From assembly GCF_002105155.1 (NCBI RefSeq), contig NW_019028981.1, forward strand, positions 124,001 to 188,000: a DNA stretch of 64,000 nt, written 5' to 3'. The position numbers and the translations under genes are program-made. Under the pieces are notes generated by a model. The model saw nothing but the letters and a program-made list of their open reading frames with translations. It did not search any database and was not told where the DNA came from. Positions within the stretch are counted from its first letter, which is position 1, and each line of letters opens with the position of its first letter. Below, piece by piece: positions 61,540 through 64,000 of the stretch. Source of the DNA: Lobosporangium transversale (Eukaryota; Mortierellomycota; Mortierellomycetes; Mortierellales; Mortierellaceae).

Positions 61540-61859
61540 GTACGGCAACTGCAGCCTTGCATTGACTTGGCCATGCTCCTGTAAAGATAAGACTATGATA
61601 AGAGACATTGTTCAATTGTGGGTAATTAGAAAACCGTTAATGCGACATACAACGTGTTAACTGTGGGAAACCTTCGGAAAGGCTCTAAGAAAAGGACCGC
61701 TTAGACCGTAAAATGAACGAATGGAAGGGAAACCTACCCGACGAAGCAGGCGATGATGCGGTCAGAGGCCGCGTCACGCTTCTCAACATTAACTGGAGCA
61801 GCCACAGCAACCGAGGCAGCAATGGCACCAAGAGCAATAACCTTCAATGAGAATCTCAT
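59905..61859 (-). CDS. Secreted or vacuolar DUF3712-like (LEA2-type beta) protein
   Basis: Exons (minus) 61859-61738, 61592-61544, 61351-61181 and 61077-59905 give 504 aa. The N-terminus is a clear signal peptide (MRFSLKVIALGAIAASVAVA) followed by a dibasic KR. A 49-nt second exon is required to give SQCKAAVAVDLGLIRSITI, which is continuous with the third. The mature part is rich in beta-type, Ser/Thr/Gly sequence with the repeated pattern of fungal DUF3712 proteins (for example SSVINIFNPSSLSLKLGDVQ, in which an N-P motif starts a sandwich unit). No catalytic residues are evident; function is unknown. It may be a cell-surface or vacuolar lumen protein. Two introns contain A/T runs of about 40 nt. 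It converges on ATG18 with 233 bp between stops. Confidence 0.85.
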
Positions 61860-64000
61860 GATGATGATAGATAGGGGGAAGAAGAGGGAAGTAAGGGGAA
61901 AGAATGGAGACGTTAATCTGAAGAGACATTTCAAAAAGGCGGATGAACTTCCTTTTTATACTGACGCTTCTCTTGAAGTGGGGTTGGAACTTTCTTAACT
62001 TTATTAGCCCTTGCCCAGCTCAATGCTTGTGGAGTAGAGGAAATGAGTTTTAAGCACACATGTGGAGGGGGCTCAAAAGAGAGAAAGAAGTATCTTTCCA
62101 AACATCAGGCAAAGAGAAATATGATGACAGAAGGAAAAAACAATAAGGAGAGCCAGTGCAGGCGCCTCGTTCCGGGTTGGGTGCAGTGAAATAACAAAAA
62201 AACAAATGATTGAGCACTTCACCATGCCATGGTGACAATTATTGCACAAATATATACAAACAAACGCAAGCCGGATGTTGGTACCACAAACATTCCATTG
62301 CTCTCTTTTTTTTTTTCTTTCTCCCAACTTGTCTTAGAGTTTATGTTGTTGCGCAAGGTACGCATTGTACTCTGGGCCAGCTTGAGATGCGCGCCGGCCA
62401 TTGGTTTTCTTTTGATTGTCTTTTTAAGTGACTATGGATAGGGGAGCAAATAATTGGCCGCACGCTTTCCCTTCATTCTTCTCTTTAATTTACTACCTGC
62501 CATGAGCCTGTCTACTTTGCGTTCTCAAACCTTATGAGTCTTTGGTAAGCATGAATTGTTCTATAACTGGTTCTATTGTGCGCGTTCAAAACTATTATCA
62601 TGGCCACTCTACCAAGATGATTATGTTTTATAGTTGCATGTTTTTTATTATCAAGCAATTTATAATCCTCTAGGAGGGTTGTTTGTCTCTTTATTCCAAG
62701 GATAGGTGGACATGGGTAACAGACGGTCATTTGTTATTATTTTAATGCAACTTCGTTTTTGAAGGGGACACAAACCCAGATTATTGTGTACATATACATA
62801 CTGCATGTACATCTTTTCCTTTTTGTTTGCATGGGAGTCGCCATACTGGAATGATCCACTTCTTGTGCCTTTGAATTTTGTTGTTGTTGTTAATGTCTCA
62901 TTTTCTTTCTGAGTAAAAATTATTTCTAAGCATGTATTCTTGGTGTTACCACATTATGCTGTTTTACTTGCTCTCTATTCAATCTTGCACAATCGTATAA
63001 ATGCTATGAATGAGGGGCAAAAAATAATAAATATATAATAAGCGAGTATGCTCTGAGGAAGAAGTAGAGATCCAGAACTGCGGACACCACTTTTTTCTAT
63101 GAACCTACAGGTCTTTTCATAGGGGTGTCTACATACGGTTGAGCACTTTAAAGGGTTTTTGTGGAGTTAGAGCTCAAAGGGAGGAGGCTCTTGAGAGACT
63201 TGTGGAGAAAAAAGTTCTTCATAATGCGACCCTACTCCACAATCGTCCAATCCGAGAATCTGTTTTTTGCTTTCGCATGCGTAATAGCACTTTACATGTA
63301 CTTTGAGATGTTCATCCTTCCTTCCAAAAAACCGGAAAGGAAGAAGAGTTGGCGTCTTATAATCATACTGTACTTTTCTATTTTCTTTTTCTCCACATAA
63401 TTCAGGATTACAAGTCTGTGGACAGTGTACAAACAAAAGCCCAAACACATGACATCTCTTCGCGATGTTCGCGCCACGACTGTTTACATTCCTTTCTCAT
63501 TACCATGTGTTGGAGCAACACAGAACATTAACGGTCCCTCCCAATGTATTACCTTGTTTTCCCCTAATAACAAGCCTCGAGGCCATTTAACCCCTTGATC
63601 TGGTATGTGCTTTATCTCGTGAAAAATCATATTGCGTCTGAATCATCATTTATCATTCACAAACCTGATCGGATAATGTTATTCATGTCCAACATGCATT
63701 AATGCAGTGTGTGGATTATTTGTTTCACGAACTTGAGAGACATCAATGCTTTTTTGTCTTTCCAGCTGACAAAAAAAAAAAGAAATGGAAATTATTGAAA
63801 AATAGCCAATATTGATCTTATGTATATCATCTAGATATGGTACATGTATACAGGTAACATGGCTTCTGCATTTGCTCTTTATTAAAATCAATGATGTTCC
63901 CATTCGGACAAAGGAGGATTTAAATTCTAGAGAAACATGGCGTGGCTTAGCTTGTCGAATTGTTTAGTTTTTACCAAAAAAAAAAAAAAAAAAAAAAAAA
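61860..64000. other. Right end, no gene recognised
   Basis: 2.1 kb upstream of the DUF3712-like gene. It contains only short open frames (the best, 63161-63400, has 79 codons and one hydrophobic segment) without supporting motifs. The sequence becomes AT-rich and ends in poly(A). Confidence 0.5.
63976..64000. repeat. Terminal poly(A) run
   Basis: The last 25 bases are all A and continue to the window edge, like other 20-35-nt A/T runs seen throughout. If the contig ends here, the run may be the cause. Confidence 0.9.

Noticed and set aside
62050-63531. Several 60-90-codon frames at the right end
   Set aside because: Short, overlapping on both strands, and without motifs or consistent codon use.

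Overview
The window looks like nuclear DNA of an early-diverging, filamentous-type fungus. Translation elongation factor 3, a PanB-type ketopantoate hydroxymethyltransferase, a TPS2-type trehalose enzyme and a HAL4/SAT4-like kinase are all fungal. Genes carry many short spliceosomal introns (47 to about 690 nt). Base composition is AT-rich, and A/T homopolymers of 20-35 nt recur in introns and spacers. Mucoromycota/Mortierellomycota is my best guess, from general character only; I could not run a similarity search.

All exon models were built by hand: ORF blocks were joined at GT-AG (once GC-AG) sites so that phases close and the family motifs read through.

Region 1 (1-5.4 kb): the 5' part of a PPR gene (minus strand), an intronless tRNA-Arg(UCU), and directly behind it a relic fragment plus an apparently intact PIF/Harbinger-type DNA transposon. 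Its 232-bp terminal inverted repeats are nearly identical. It carries a SANT/Myb-like coiled-coil protein gene and a DDE nuclease gene, arranged tail to tail.

Region 2 (5.5-11.8 kb): two tandem paralogues on the minus strand, each predicted to have about seven membrane segments and a long Ser/Pro-rich tail. I do not recognise the family.

Region 3 (11.8-23 kb): a 2.2-kb gene-free stretch, EF-3, another 2.2-kb gene-free stretch, panB with a mitochondrial-like leader, and RPS13, whose last 34-nt exon lies behind a 344-nt intron.

Region 4 (23-40.5 kb): a CDC50/LEM3 flippase subunit, an M17 leucine aminopeptidase, a 1080-aa protein with a novel-looking C-terminal repeat, an NADH-cytochrome b5 reductase, a nucleotide-sugar/triose-phosphate-type transporter, and a CYLD-like ubiquitin protease with a UBA-like domain.

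Region 5 (41-64 kb): a C2-plus-class-3 lipase, trehalose synthase/phosphatase TPS2, an Xaa-Pro aminopeptidase with a His-rich insert and a poly-Lys tail, a HAL4-like kinase, a second divergent M17 peptidase, ATG18 with a GC-AG intron, and a secreted DUF3712-like protein. The last 2.1 kb holds no gene I can support and ends inside a poly(A) run.

Apart from the transposon and the tandem membrane pair, the genes are ordinary housekeeping functions in no evident pathway cluster. They alternate between convergent pairs with short spacers (80-250 bp) and divergent pairs with 600-750 bp between them.
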